Shown: positions 24,258 through 33,138, counted from the first letter of the stretch. The stretch is DNA of 64,000 nt from Sutcliffiella horikoshii (GCF_002157855.1 NZ_CP020880.1:1426001-1490000); one strand, 5' to 3'. Notes: a model not told the origin generated them from the letters alone. Made by a program: numbers and translations.

Positions 24258-24301
24258 TGTTATTCTACTGTTCTTTGAAACTACTAAAACCATGTTATGA
24301 T
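24258..24301 (+). promoter_or_regulatory. WalR-like box and promoter of the LysM-3D gene
   Basis: TGTTAT-TCTAC-TGTTCT at 24258-24274 matches the WalR consensus TGTWAH-N5-TGTWAH at 11 of 12 fixed or degenerate positions. TTGAAA (24275-24280) and TATGAT (24296-24301) follow with a 15-bp spacer, a weak sigma-A promoter that would need an activator. YocH-like genes are WalR targets in Bacillus subtilis. Confidence 0.55.
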
Positions 24302-24337
24302 TAAAACACTGAGTCAAATACATAGGAGGTATTTAGT

Positions 24338-25294
24338 ATGAAAAAGAGCATGGTTTCTTTGGTAACGGCAGCGGCCCTTGCAGGTACGTTTAGTTTAGGT
24401 GCAAATGCCTCTGCTGCAGAAGTTACGGTAAAGAAAGGCGACACGCTTTGGGATATTGCTAAAGCAAACAATATATCAGTAGAAGAAATTAAAGAGTGGA
24501 ACAGTCTATCAAGTGACATAATTCATCCACAAGAACAATTGAAAGTGGCATTGTCTGAGCGATACAAAATTGAAAAAGGTGACACGTTGTGGGGAATTTC
24601 TCAAAACTATGAAGGTGTCTCTTATCAAAAATTAGCAGAATGGAATTCCATTTCAAACCCTGATTTAATTTATGCAGGGGACGAGCTAGTAATTTATGTT
24701 GATGGAAATCCAGTTCCTGTAGAAGCTCCTGTTAAGAAAGAAGCACCGGCTGAAGAACCTGTAACAGAGGATCCAGCAGAGGAAGCACCGGCTGAGGAAC
24801 CTGTAACAGAAGAACCAGCGGAAGAAGCACCGGCTGAGGAACCTGTAACAGAAGAACCAGCAGAGGAAGCACCGGCTGAAGAACCTGTAACAGAAGAACC
24901 AGCAGAGGAAGCACCAGATGAAGAACCTGTAACAGAAGAACCAGCAGAAGAAGCACCAGCTGAGGAGCCTGCTGAAGAAGAAACAGCGGCTGATCCAGAA
25001 GTAGCGCAAGAATTAACGATGACAGCTACTGCTTACACTGCAAGTTGTGAAGGATGTTCTGGTATCACTGCAACAGGAATCAACCTGTTGGAAAACCCAG
25101 ATATGAAAGTTATTTCTGTTGACCCAGATGTTATTCCTTTAGGATCTAAAGTTTGGGTTGAAGGTTATGGTGAGGCAATTGCTGGAGATACTGGTGGAGC
25201 AATCAAAGGAAACAAGATAGATATCTTCATTCCAGAAAAGCAAGATGCTATTAACTATGGTGTACAAGAAGTTCAAGTGAAAGTTTATAAGTAA
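24338..25294 (+). CDS. secreted LysM-3D cell-wall protein (YocH-like)
   Basis: 318 residues. Signal peptide 1-27 with an ASA-A cleavage site. Two LysM domains bind peptidoglycan (VKKGDTLWDIAKANNISVEE near 32-51 and IEKGDTLWGISQNYEGVSYQ near 82-101). A low-complexity linker repeats the 14-residue unit APAEEPVTEEPAEE about five times (42-bp DNA repeats). The C-terminal 3D domain has TATAYTASCEGCSG, GINL, ISVDPDVIPLGSKVWVEGYG and AGDTGGAIKGNKIDIF with its three Asp. It probably turns over peptidoglycan. ATG at 24338 follows AGGAGG. A candidate WalR box lies upstream. Confidence 0.88.
   Translation: MKKSMVSLVTAAALAGTFSLGANASAAEVTVKKGDTLWDIAKANNISVEEIKEWNSLSSDIIHPQEQLKVALSERYKIEKGDTLWGISQNYEGVSYQKLAEWNSISNPDLIYAGDELVIYVDGNPVPVEAPVKKEAPAEEPVTEDPAEEAPAEEPVTEEPAEEAPAEEPVTEEPAEEAPAEEPVTEEPAEEAPDEEPVTEEPAEEAPAEEPAEEETAADPEVAQELTMTATAYTASCEGCSGITATGINLLENPDMKVISVDPDVIPLGSKVWVEGYGEAIAGDTGGAIKGNKIDIFIPEKQDAINYGVQEVQVKVYK
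24760..24980 (+). repeat. 42-bp in-frame tandem repeat in the LysM-3D gene
   Basis: About five near-identical 42-bp units encode the Pro/Glu linker. Copy number may vary by slippage without loss of frame. Long antisense open frames here arise from the repeat and are not genes. Confidence 0.85.
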
Positions 25295-25300
25295 TAGATT

Positions 25301-25337
25301 GATAGGGGCTGCTCGATGTCATCGGGTGGCCTCTTTT
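25301..25337 (+). terminator. terminator after the LysM-3D gene
   Basis: AGGGGCTGCTCGATG pairs with CATCGGGTGGCCTCT with mismatches, then TTTTT. Confidence 0.65.
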
Positions 25338-25357
25338 TCTATGGTTTACTTAGAACG

Positions 25358-25480
25358 GTTGAATTTCCATTCCAGGCGCTTCGCTTGCCTGCGGGCGGTC
25401 CGAGAGCCTCCTCACTCCGTTGCGGGGTCTCACCTGTCCCTTCCTCCCGCGGGCGTCTCGCGCCTTCCACCCCAATCAAC
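25358..25480 (+). repeat. dispersed palindromic repeat, subfamily B, copy 1
   Basis: 123-bp element from GTTGAATTTCC to CCCCAATCAAC. It shares the terminal GTTGATT/AATCAAC and the GAGCCTCCTCA core with subfamily A but has different inner arms (GGCGCTTCGCTTGCCTGCGG). Closest copy is 47288-47412. Confidence 0.85.
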
Positions 25481-25573
25481 TAGTATTGTATTCAAATTTA
25501 TCTTCCCTCTTAATAGATTTTTAGGTAAAATATGAGAATATTTCCAAATCTCAAACAGGGAGAGGTATTGATT

Positions 25574-26386
25574 ATGATTAGGAGATTGGCAGAGGCGGAT
25601 CATGAAAGATGTTTTGATTTTTTAAGTGAACAACCTGCAGAAAATCTGTTTATTATTGGAGACATCGAGGCTTATGGGTATGAAAAAGACTTTCAGAGGC
25701 TTTGGGGAGAATTTAATGAAGAAGGGGAACTTATAGCGGTTCTTCTTAATTATGAAGAAAATTTTATTCCTTATGCTAAAGATGCCTTTGATGCTGAAGG
25801 TTTTGCGAATATCATGTTGAATGATCCGAAATTTACTATGATGTCAGGTTTAAAGGACGTGACAGCAAGGATTGAACCCTTTGTAATGCACCGGTTAAAG
25901 AGGAAAAGACAGACCTATTATGCGAAGTGTATCGCCTTATCACATGAGCTAGTAGCTACTGTTGATACTTCAAAGGTCCTTCAGGCGATTCCAGAGGATG
26001 CTGACAGACTTGTCCAATTATTAAAATCAGTTCCGGAGTTCAGTGATTCCATCATTACCGTGGAAAGAAAGAAACGTGTGTTAGCGGAAGGGGTTTCTCG
26101 CTCCTTCTTCGTGGAGGAAGAAGGGATGATGGTTTCCACTGCCTCGACTACGGCAGAAAATACGGTATCAGCGATGGTAGTGGGTGTGGCAACTCTTGAG
26201 AATTTTAAAAAGAAAGGATACGCTACTCAATGCATGGTCAAATTGTGCGATCAACTTCTTCAAGAAGGAAAAGAGCTGTGTTTGTTTTATGACAATCCGA
26301 GTGCGGGAGTAATCTATAAGCGGATAGGTTTTCAGGATATAGGATTTTGGATGATGTATTCTTTTCATAAACAAGAGCAAGAGTAG
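25574..26386 (+). CDS. GNAT family N-acetyltransferase
   Basis: 270 residues. An N-terminal half degenerate in the GNAT fold (LAEADHERCFDFLSEQPAEN) is followed by a clear GNAT domain at about 135-265 with VVGVATLENFKKKGYATQCM (the acetyl-CoA loop, here KKKGYA) and the late motif CLFYDNPSAGVIYKRIGFQD. The two-domain layout is common in Bacillus acetyltransferases of unknown substrate. ATG at 25574 follows GGGAGAGG; the longer frame from 25532 is not preferred. A dispersed repeat lies just upstream. Confidence 0.82.
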   Translation: MIRRLAEADHERCFDFLSEQPAENLFIIGDIEAYGYEKDFQRLWGEFNEEGELIAVLLNYEENFIPYAKDAFDAEGFANIMLNDPKFTMMSGLKDVTARIEPFVMHRLKRKRQTYYAKCIALSHELVATVDTSKVLQAIPEDADRLVQLLKSVPEFSDSIITVERKKRVLAEGVSRSFFVEEEGMMVSTASTTAENTVSAMVVGVATLENFKKKGYATQCMVKLCDQLLQEGKELCLFYDNPSAGVIYKRIGFQDIGFWMMYSFHKQEQE

Positions 26387-26473
26387 GAACTCCCAACTTT
26401 TATTTAACGTTTTACCCAGTCGCTTTAGTGGAATAAGGTAATAGGAAACTTATCACGTAAACGAGGCGATTGA

Positions 26474-27214
26474 ATGAATTTAAAAGAGGAAGCGCGCTAT
26501 TGGAAGGAACAGATTGATTTTAGTAAGGTATGGGCGCCTGGCCTGCTTATCCTTGCGGGGATAGTTCTCATGATTTCCGCCACGGCTTTGTTCCTTGAAC
26601 TGGCAGAGGATGTATGGGAACAGGAGAAGTTTACATTCGACCATGTCATCATGGATTATTTTCAATCTCTAGAAAGCGGAACATTAACTAACGTTCTAAG
26701 GTTGTTAACGGAAACTGGTTCCGTCTGGTGGATAACCGCTGCGAGCATAATTACGGTGTTATTCCTTTGGTTGAAAAAAAGAGATGTACTCGGCGTGGTG
26801 TTTTTCATTCTTTCCATCGGCGGTGGGGGATTATTTATCTTTGGCTTGAAGTACTTTTTTCAGCGCGAACGGCCTACAATGGCTCCGGAATACGACGGGA
26901 ATGGATATAGTTTCCCGAGCGGGCATGCGTTGGGGAGTTTTATCTTATACGGTTTCATCATATATCTGATTGCCCGAGAAAAACGCTTCTTTAAAATGAG
27001 AATGCTTGCAATTGGACTGTTGGCCACCCTTGTCATCTTAGTAGGTGTTAGCAGGGTCTATCTTCAAGTGCATTATCCAAGTGACATATTGGCAGGTTAT
27101 GCAGTCGGGTTGATCTGGCTGATATGCTGCATATTTTCAATGGAAATGATGAAGGTTTATCGGGACAAAGATAAGCGGGCTCATCTCTCCAATCTTATTT
27201 ATCGTAGAAAATGA
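26474..27214 (+). CDS. PAP2 family lipid phosphatase
   Basis: 246 residues with six membrane helices. The three PAP2 motifs are KYFFQRERPT (near residues 130-139), YSFPSGHALGSF (near 149-160) and VGVSRVYLQVHYPSDILAGY (near 194-213). The active His lies in the third motif and faces outward. It probably dephosphorylates undecaprenyl pyrophosphate, phosphatidylglycerol phosphate or a similar lipid. The N-terminal cytosolic stretch is longer than minimal. ATG at 26474. The convergent lipoprotein gene shares its terminator. Confidence 0.88.
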   Translation: MNLKEEARYWKEQIDFSKVWAPGLLILAGIVLMISATALFLELAEDVWEQEKFTFDHVIMDYFQSLESGTLTNVLRLLTETGSVWWITAASIITVLFLWLKKRDVLGVVFFILSIGGGGLFIFGLKYFFQRERPTMAPEYDGNGYSFPSGHALGSFILYGFIIYLIAREKRFFKMRMLAIGLLATLVILVGVSRVYLQVHYPSDILAGYAVGLIWLICCIFSMEMMKVYRDKDKRAHLSNLIYRRK

Positions 27215-27216
27215 AA

Positions 27217-27247
27217 ATAGAACGGTCCCAATTGGGCCGTTCTATTT
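27217..27247. terminator. bidirectional terminator
   Basis: A 13-14 bp stem (AATAGAACGGTCCC with its near complement) around AATT between convergent genes. Confidence 0.85.
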
Positions 27248-27853
27248 CATTTGCGCCTCTACTTCTTTATTAAACTTATTTTTAACCTCTTCCAAATCAG
27301 ACGTTTCATATTTCTCTATCAACACATGTTGGAGTTTTTCCATCACCATAGTTTGCTCGTATAAGTCTCTATCATAATCATGGTTTAATTCTACAAGGGT
27401 CATATCTAATGCTTCTGCATAAGCTTTATGCTGGGGAACATCACTCTGATCTGGTCCTTCTGCTATCCAATTATCAAGTTCTTCTTCTGTAACGGTCACA
27501 TTGTATTTATTTTCTGCTACAGACATAAATGTTTCGTAATACTTTAAATTGTACTCTGCCTTCTCCAAGGCCTCCTCTTTGGTGAGGTCTCTTTTATTCA
27601 TTAGCCTCTCATCACCTATTGCGCGGATGACCCATTTTTCCAACTTTTTGTCTTCTATTTCCATTTTCTTTGTGCGATCTACGATAAATTCCATAATGAA
27701 TTTATATTCTTCATATGAAAGCTCACTTCCTGCAAACAATCCGTCTAATGGGCCTGCCTCAATTGCATCATTTGTCTCTTTTTGTTCCTGACATGCTGTT
27801 AACAAAGTTAGAGTGCAGACGATAATAAAGATAATACGTTTTTTATTCATCAT
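27242..27853 (-). CDS. SurA N-like lipoprotein
   Basis: 203 residues. Lipoprotein signal peptide with lipobox LTAC, Cys near residue 21. The mature part is helical and acidic; the segment YNLKYYETFMSVAENKYNVT then VTEEELDNWIAEGPDQSDVP resembles the SurA N-terminal chaperone domain, in the style of peptidyl-prolyl isomerase lipoproteins but without a parvulin catalytic domain. It could be a surface folding factor or have a sporulation role; function uncertain. Start is ATG at 27853 or 27850 after AGGTGAG. Confidence 0.7.
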   Translation of the reverse strand: MMNKKRIIFIIVCTLTLLTACQEQKETNDAIEAGPLDGLFAGSELSYEEYKFIMEFIVDRTKKMEIEDKKLEKWVIRAIGDERLMNKRDLTKEEALEKAEYNLKYYETFMSVAENKYNVTVTEEELDNWIAEGPDQSDVPQHKAYAEALDMTLVELNHDYDRDLYEQTMVMEKLQHVLIEKYETSDLEEVKNKFNKEVEAQMK

Positions 27854-27940
27854 TTCTCACCTATGGCTTTTTCTTTTATCCTACCAATAAACGGAGAAGA
27901 GGGCAAAGCAAAGGGTTAGATAGAGCAAGACAGATCGGGA

Positions 27941-28516
27941 GTGAGTACTTTGTTAAAATTCATCTCTACTTTTATGCTGGTAGCCATTATTGGTGTTATT
28001 GGTTATCATTTTTATGATTATGTCGATGGGGGTTCCTTATTTTCTTCCACGACACTTGCAAGTGTGCAGGAAATAGAGCATCAAGAATTTGAAGATGCGG
28101 TTCTATATCAGGGAAACAGAGAAGTCAGCACTTTAGAAGTCTTAGCAGAACAACATAAATATTTAAATGACGTAACTGGTTGGGGAGGGGCGGACACTGT
28201 CGATCTCCGAAACTTGAAAACATCTGACGATTGGAAAGAACTGAAAGCTGCTGTCAATTGGATGAAAACAGAAGGCTTTGCCCCATCTAAGGTATGGAAT
28301 GACATGGAAAATGCCAATGGGCTTATTATGCTTGTGGAAAGAAATGATGACAGAATGGCGTTGAAATACTTACACCGGATTTTTCATGATTTGGATGTTT
28401 CCCTCAATGAAGTAACAGAAGAAGAAGGCGAAACAAATATCTGGGGTGTAACCCATGCACTCGGCAACAACAGAGAAATCAGAAGAATAAATAATTACCT
28501 GAAAAAGAACTTTTAA
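27941..28516 (+). CDS. membrane-anchored protein of unknown function
   Basis: 191 residues: one N-terminal membrane helix (about residues 5-24) and a soluble, probably extracellular domain with LEVLAEQHKYLNDVTGWGGA, LKAAVNWMKTEGFAPSKVW and the C-terminal NIWGVTHALGNNREIRRINN. The Trp-Gly and HALG patterns look conserved, but I do not recognise the family with certainty. GTG start at 27941 after GGGAG; a TTG at 27950 is an alternative. Followed by a strong terminator (28514). Confidence 0.65.
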   Translation: MSTLLKFISTFMLVAIIGVIGYHFYDYVDGGSLFSSTTLASVQEIEHQEFEDAVLYQGNREVSTLEVLAEQHKYLNDVTGWGGADTVDLRNLKTSDDWKELKAAVNWMKTEGFAPSKVWNDMENANGLIMLVERNDDRMALKYLHRIFHDLDVSLNEVTEEEGETNIWGVTHALGNNREIRRINNYLKKNF

Positions 28517-28543
28517 GCGGATATCAATTCCGCTTATTTTTTT
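28514..28543 (+). terminator. terminator
   Basis: AAGCGGA pairs with TCCGCTT around TATCAAT, then ATTTTTTT. Confidence 0.8.
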
Positions 28544-28639
28544 GCAGAAAATTTAAATAATTTGCTGAAACTTAAAGGGAATTTGTCCGTATCTGTAGAA
28601 ATAGTAAGTGTTGTGAAAGGAGAGAAGGAGGAATCCGTG

Positions 28640-28867
28640 GTGAAAATCACAGAATTTATGGGCAATAAAGTATGCACACTGATGATGGAGTCAGAAGGAC
28701 ATAAAGTGAAGATTGAATTTATGTATTCCGAAATGCATCCAGAAATTCTTGACTACAGTTTCCGAATTAATGGTAATCCTTCCTTGCAAACTAGAAATGT
28801 TGTTAATGATCTTGCGGAGAAGAAAATGCAGGATTTATTTTATCAATTAACTCAAAATGTTCTTTAG
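28640..28867 (+). CDS. small conserved-looking hypothetical protein
   Basis: 75 residues from a GTG at 28640, eight bases after AGGAGG; GTG 28637 is the alternative. Beta-rich N-terminal half (KITEFMGNKVCTLMMESEGH then KVKIEFMYSEMHPEI) and a helical C-terminus (NVVNDLAEKKMQDLFYQLTQ). No known motif. A terminator (28870-28898) and a dispersed repeat follow. Confidence 0.6.
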   Translation: MKITEFMGNKVCTLMMESEGHKVKIEFMYSEMHPEILDYSFRINGNPSLQTRNVVNDLAEKKMQDLFYQLTQNVL

Positions 28868-28869
28868 GT

Positions 28870-28898
28870 GACTCTAATAGTAGAGTCTCTTTTTTTTG
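28870..28898 (+). terminator. terminator
   Basis: GACTCTA-ATAG-TAGAGTC followed by TCT and eight T. Confidence 0.82.
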
Positions 28899-28905
28899 GA
28901 ACGCC

Positions 28906-29033
28906 GCTGTTGATTTCCGCAAACGGCTTCGCTTTCCGCGGGACGGTGCTTGAGCCTCCTCACTTCGTTGCGGGGTCTCAACCTACCGTTACTCCCCCGC
29001 TGGAGTCTTCGCCTTTTGCTCCAATCAACAGCT
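28906..29033 (+). repeat. dispersed palindromic repeat, subfamily A, copy 2
   Basis: 128 bp, same ends as copy 1. Inner stem here is ACGGT (28943-28947) with ACCGT (28985-28989) instead of GCGAC/GTCGC, and TTGAG (28950) pairs with CTCAA (28977): a compensatory change relative to copy 1. Confidence 0.9.
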
Positions 29034-29133
29034 ATATATCACTCTTTATTTTGAACTAAAAGTAATAATAAATCATTGTCCCACTTAACTGAATAATGAG
29101 ATAATGTAATGGAGATGCAAAGGGGGATTTGTG

Positions 29134-30405
29134 ATGACGATTACAGTGGATATGATTAATAGATGGGATGAAGAGGATGGTTTAAAAAAGTATCGGGATG
29201 AGTTTTACATAAAAGAAGGTTCCATCTACATGGATGGAAATTCGCTAGGGCTTTTATCTAAAAGGGCAGAGTCATCCCTTCTAAGCTTATTGGATTCCTG
29301 GAAAAACCATGGCATAGATGGTTGGACGAGCGGGGAGGAGCCATGGTTTTATTTTGCGGAAAAACTTGGAGAATTGAGCGCTCCGCTTGTTGGTGCGAAA
29401 AAGGAAGAAGTGATGGTCACGGGTTCTACAACGGGGAACCTTCATCAATTGCTTGCAACTTTTTACGATCCAAAAGAAAAACGAACCAAAATTGTAGCGG
29501 ATGAGTTGAACTTTCCCTCTGATATTTATGCGGTTCAAAGTATTTTGAAACTAAAAGGTTTTAATCCGGATGAGCAGCTTATTAGAGTGAAGAGCAGGGA
29601 TGGCCATACTATTTGTGAAGAGGATATCATCAACGAGCTAAATGAAGAGGTGGCCATTCTAATCTTGCCAACCGTCCTATATCGCAGCGGTCAGTTGTTT
29701 GATATCGAAAAGATTACAAAGGCAGCTCATGAAAAGGGAGTCATCGTTGGGTGGGATGGATGCCACTCTGTTGGTGCCATTCCGCACAGATTCCACCAAT
29801 GGGAAGTGGACTTTGCCTATTGGTGCAATTATAAGTACTTAAATGCCGGTCCAGGTGGAGTGGGAGCATTATTTGTCCATGAAAAACACTTTGATAAAAC
29901 ACCTGGGTTAACAGGGTGGTTTGGATCTGACAAGCAAAAGCAATTTGATATGGAACATACGTTTACACCTGCTACTACAAGCGGAGCCTATCAGATTGGG
30001 ACACCCCATATTTTCAGCATGGCCCCGCTGCTTGGTTCATTAAAGATGTTTGAAGAAATTGGGATGAAGAAAATCAGGGACAAATCACTCCATCAAACTA
30101 GAGTGATGATGGAACTAATCGAGCAAGAGTTATCTGGATACGGATTTAAAATGACCAATCCATTGGAGGATGTTTGCCGTGGAGGTCATGTGAGTTTAGA
30201 ACATCCAGAAGCTGCACGAATTTGTAAATCATTGAAGGAGCTTGGAGTGGTTCCGGATTTCCGTAAGCCGAATATCATCAGGCTAGCTCCTGTTGCTCTG
30301 TATTCTACTTATAAAGATTTGTATGAGACCGTACAAATTCTGCGAAATATTATGAATGAAAAACATTATGAAAAATACTCCAATGAACGGGAAGTAGTTG
30401 CTTAA
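29134..30405 (+). CDS. kynU: kynureninase
   Basis: About 423 residues, a fold-type I PLP enzyme that cleaves kynurenine to anthranilate and alanine. Visible: [15 protein letters not shown] near residues 30-44, [18 protein letters not shown] (phosphate-binding), [16 protein letters not shown] (PLP-binding Asp), and the PLP lysine in [19 protein letters not shown] near residue 232. Start is ATG 29134 or GTG 29131, after AAAGGGGG. It is followed 12 bp later by kynB. No tryptophan dioxygenase gene (kynA) accompanies it in this window. Confidence 0.93.
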   Translation: MTITVDMINRWDEEDGLKKYRDEFYIKEGSIYMDGNSLGLLSKRAESSLLSLLDSWKNHGIDGWTSGEEPWFYFAEKLGELSAPLVGAKKEEVMVTGSTTGNLHQLLATFYDPKEKRTKIVADELNFPSDIYAVQSILKLKGFNPDEQLIRVKSRDGHTICEEDIINELNEEVAILILPTVLYRSGQLFDIEKITKAAHEKGVIVGWDGCHSVGAIPHRFHQWEVDFAYWCNYKYLNAGPGGVGALFVHEKHFDKTPGLTGWFGSDKQKQFDMEHTFTPATTSGAYQIGTPHIFSMAPLLGSLKMFEEIGMKKIRDKSLHQTRVMMELIEQELSGYGFKMTNPLEDVCRGGHVSLEHPEAARICKSLKELGVVPDFRKPNIIRLAPVALYSTYKDLYETVQILRNIMNEKHYEKYSNEREVVA

Positions 30406-30417
30406 GGAGGCAAGGCG

Positions 30418-31044
30418 ATGAGAATGTATGATATTTCAAGGCCACTTAGTGAGGATACACCAACTTGGCCGGGGGATACTCCGTTTCACTATCAGGTTAA
30501 CTGGTCCAAGCAGCATACAGGATCGGTTAATGTCGGCAGCATAAAAATGAGTGTGCATACAGCCACTCATGTAGATGCACCATATCATTTTGATGACAAG
30601 GGAAAGCGGTTGGATGAATTGGACCTTTCTGTTTTCAAGGGGCCTGCAGTCGTTGTGGATGTGAGGGGGCATCATAAAATTGAAAGGAAGCATGTAGAAG
30701 AGGTTATAGGTCAACATCATGCAAAACGAATTCTCTTTAGAACGGATGCATGGGAAAAAGAAGGCGAGTTTCCTGAACAAATTCCAACATTATCCTTAGG
30801 AGTAGTGGAATTGTTGAGAGATATGGAGGTGCCTCTAATTGGTGTGGACCTTCCCAGTGTAGATGTTTTGGATAGTAAAGAGTTAAACATCCATCATAGT
30901 TTACACCAAGCTAATATTTGTATTTTAGAAGGAATTGATTTACGGGATATACAAGAGGGAGAGTACGAGCTGATTGCCCTGCCTTTGAAGATCAAGGGTG
31001 CAGACGGATGTCCAGTGAGAGCAGTACTTATAGAAAATGTTTGA
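30418..31044 (+). CDS. kynB: kynurenine formamidase (metal-dependent arylformamidase)
   Basis: 208 residues, cyclase-family zinc enzyme that hydrolyses N-formylkynurenine to kynurenine. The metal motif HTATHVDAPYHF is near residues 44-55, with MYDISRPLSEDTPTWPGD at the N-terminus and VDLPSVDVLDSKELNIHH then PLKIKGADGCPVRAVLIE at the end. Length is normal. It is 12 bp after kynU with AAGGAGG upstream, so the two form an operon for the lower half of tryptophan breakdown to anthranilate. Confidence 0.92.
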   Translation: MRMYDISRPLSEDTPTWPGDTPFHYQVNWSKQHTGSVNVGSIKMSVHTATHVDAPYHFDDKGKRLDELDLSVFKGPAVVVDVRGHHKIERKHVEEVIGQHHAKRILFRTDAWEKEGEFPEQIPTLSLGVVELLRDMEVPLIGVDLPSVDVLDSKELNIHHSLHQANICILEGIDLRDIQEGEYELIALPLKIKGADGCPVRAVLIENV

Positions 31045-31111
31045 TAGAAATTTGCTTTCCATTCTTGGTTTTCATACAATAGACATTAATCTATTATGGT
31101 GAGGTACAAAG

Positions 31112-31834
31112 ATGAAAAAATGGCAAAAAACCAGTTTAGTTACCTTAGGGATAGTTGTTGGTGTAGCGGCTGCAGCCTGTCTCTTCTTAATTGCAACACC
31201 TTATAAATTAATGAATGAAGAAAGTATGGAATCAACAGATGAAGTAATGGTAAAAGAAAATAGTGGTTGGATATCCTTCTTTCCAACTGAAGAGAATGAG
31301 GAAGCCGGTATCATCTTTTATCCTGGTGGAAGAGTGGAAGCTGCCGCATATGCTCCATTAGGCAAGATGTTGGCAGAAGAAGGGGTTCCATTTATAATCG
31401 CGAAGATGCCTTTGCATCTTGCTGTGTTAAATCCAGATAAAGCGGACAAGATCATTGAGAAGTATGATGATCGGGAATGGGTGATCGCTGGTCACTCTCT
31501 CGGCGGGGCAATGGCAGCCAACTATGTGAAAAATAACCCTGATAAGGTCACAGGTCTGATACTGATGGCAGCATATCCTGCAGAAGATGATGATCTAACA
31601 TCATTCAAAGGTGATGTCATTACTTTTGAAGCCCAGCTTGATGGTGTTATTGATGAGGAAAAATTAACAAAAGCTGATTCCCGTCTGCCATCACAGATGT
31701 ACACCTTCATCATTCAAGGGGGAAATCATTCGCAGTTCGGCAACTACGGTCTCCAAAAAGGAGATAATGAAGCAAGCATCTCCAAAGAAGAACAGTGGGA
31801 ACGGATCGTACAAGGAGTAGTGAGGAGCTTTTAA
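31112..31834 (+). CDS. membrane-anchored alpha/beta hydrolase
   Basis: 240 residues. One N-terminal membrane helix (residues 7-28), then an alpha/beta hydrolase fold facing outward: IIFYPGGRVEAAAYAPLGKM, nucleophile elbow VIAGHSLGGAMAANYVK with Ser near 130, a possible acid in the middle, and the catalytic His in IIQGGNHSQFGNYG near 210. This is a dienelactone-hydrolase-like (alpha/beta hydrolase family 5) protein with unknown substrate. Its terminator overlaps the stop codon. kynB ends 68 bp upstream; a gap and separate promoter suggest it is not strictly in that operon. Confidence 0.83.
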   Translation: MKKWQKTSLVTLGIVVGVAAAACLFLIATPYKLMNEESMESTDEVMVKENSGWISFFPTEENEEAGIIFYPGGRVEAAAYAPLGKMLAEEGVPFIIAKMPLHLAVLNPDKADKIIEKYDDREWVIAGHSLGGAMAANYVKNNPDKVTGLILMAAYPAEDDDLTSFKGDVITFEAQLDGVIDEEKLTKADSRLPSQMYTFIIQGGNHSQFGNYGLQKGDNEASISKEEQWERIVQGVVRSF

Positions 31835-31852
31835 AGCCCCTCACTATTTTTC
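31819..31852 (+). terminator. terminator overlapping the hydrolase stop
   Basis: AGTGAGG pairs with CCTCACT with inner GCTTT/AAAGC; TTTTT follows. Confidence 0.75.
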
Positions 31853-31874
31853 TATATTAAAGAAGAATATAGTA

Positions 31875-31963
31875 CTGTTGATTTCCGTTCCACGCGCTTC
31901 GCTTGCCTGCGGGCTCAAGCATGGTCCCGCGGAAAGCGAAGCCATTTGCGGAAAGGAACAGCG
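31875..31963. repeat. short hybrid copy of the dispersed repeat
   Basis: 89 bp built from a subfamily-B left arm (CTGTTGATTTCCGTTCC) joined to an inverted A-type arm (GCGGAAAGCGAAGCC ... GGAAAGGAACAGC). Both ends are the same arm type, so the element looks like an inverted-half recombinant that has lost the central hairpins. Confidence 0.75.
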
Positions 31964-32001
31964 GCAATTTCCCACTACTTAATGTTTTATGCACTACGCA
32001 A

Positions 32002-33138
32002 CTAGTTGATAATCCCTGTGCCTGTAATCTCCACAGTCACATTGGGAACAATTTCAATTGTTGGATACACTTCCCGCCATTTAATATCCTTCCATGTTTT
32101 ATTGTGATGTGCCTTAATATGCTGTCCTATTTTCAATACATCACTATTGGCATCTTGAATGATTTGTATCACTTCTTCAGACTGATTGGTTAAATATTGC
32201 GCTGCTTTTTCTTCGAGTTCCTTTACCTTTTGTTTGTCTACTACATGATTCTTCGGATACTCTGCAATAGTACCAGTTACTTTTAAATCTATCGCTACTT
32301 GTATATCGGTTGGAGAGTTTACAGTTGTATTTATTTTGCTTTTTGCTTTAGAGATACTTAAAGTCATATAACGATTCTGTGGATTTTCCTCTTCTGGATG
32401 TACCATCATATTTACTTGCGCAACTTTCGCTTTTCTATTTCCGAGTATAAGTAAGGTAGTAGATTGTTTGGCATCCAGGGTAACCCCGGTATAAGTTCTG
32501 TCGCTGATCAATCCCATTCCGACCACGTCAATATCATTCGTTTCAATCTTTTTAATAACAGGCAGGGAGAAGTCTGCACTTGGATCAAACATGGTAGGGC
32601 AAACAGTTTGGACGGTTTCATTTAAAATGATGGTATTATCCTCTGCTGTCACCAATAGATCTGAAATAGCTTCTGTTAATAACGTTTCTTTGATTGTTTT
32701 CATGTGAATGATGTCTTCTGCTTTTCCTTCCACGATGGCAAGCTTTGCACCAAGGGGAGCTTTGGGATCCCGATATAAAATATCAAGAATGGAATAGATA
32801 TCTCTTTGGGCAAGTTCTTCCCCCATTAAATACACCCTCATTTTACTTGGTGAAAACTCTCCAGGAGTCCGTCTATTTAAACTTAGTCGCGTGTCCCTTA
32901 ATGTGATTCCCTTGCCTTCTAATACTGCCACAGTTGCTTGCCCTGGTTGTCCCCCCACACTTAACTTTTCAGATTCCCGGATGGCAATATGAGAAATGAT
33001 TTCATCTCCTTCCCCTGCGTCAAACGCGACTGTAAACACTAATTTCAAGTCTTTTAATAGTCGCTGATCCCAGCAACCTGTCAAAAGTACCAGCGTTAAT
33101 AATACACAAACTATATTCCAAAGGTTACGACGACTCAT
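32002..33138 (-). CDS. spore germination protein, GerC family lipoprotein
   Basis: 378 residues, C subunit of a GerA-type nutrient germinant receptor. Lipoprotein signal peptide with lipobox LTGC (Cys near residue 23) followed by WDQR, typical of GerAC family. Three-domain Ger(x)C layout: FTVAFDAGEGDEIISHIAIR, a middle region with KMRVYLMGEELAQRDIYSI, and a C-terminal domain with GTIAEYPKNHVVDKQKVKEL. ATG at 33138 is inside the end of gerB (14-bp overlap), so the two are coupled. Confidence 0.92.
   Translation of the reverse strand: MSRRNLWNIVCVLLTLVLLTGCWDQRLLKDLKLVFTVAFDAGEGDEIISHIAIRESEKLSVGGQPGQATVAVLEGKGITLRDTRLSLNRRTPGEFSPSKMRVYLMGEELAQRDIYSILDILYRDPKAPLGAKLAIVEGKAEDIIHMKTIKETLLTEAISDLLVTAEDNTIILNETVQTVCPTMFDPSADFSLPVIKKIETNDIDVVGMGLISDRTYTGVTLDAKQSTTLLILGNRKAKVAQVNMMVHPEEENPQNRYMTLSISKAKSKINTTVNSPTDIQVAIDLKVTGTIAEYPKNHVVDKQKVKELEEKAAQYLTNQSEEVIQIIQDANSDVLKIGQHIKAHHNKTWKDIKWREVYPTIEIVPNVTVEITGTGIIN

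Noticed and set aside
24686-25009. Antisense open frames with Cys/Phe or Leu repeats
   Set aside because: They are the complement of the 42-bp repeat coding Pro/Glu; composition and lack of a ribosome-binding site exclude them.
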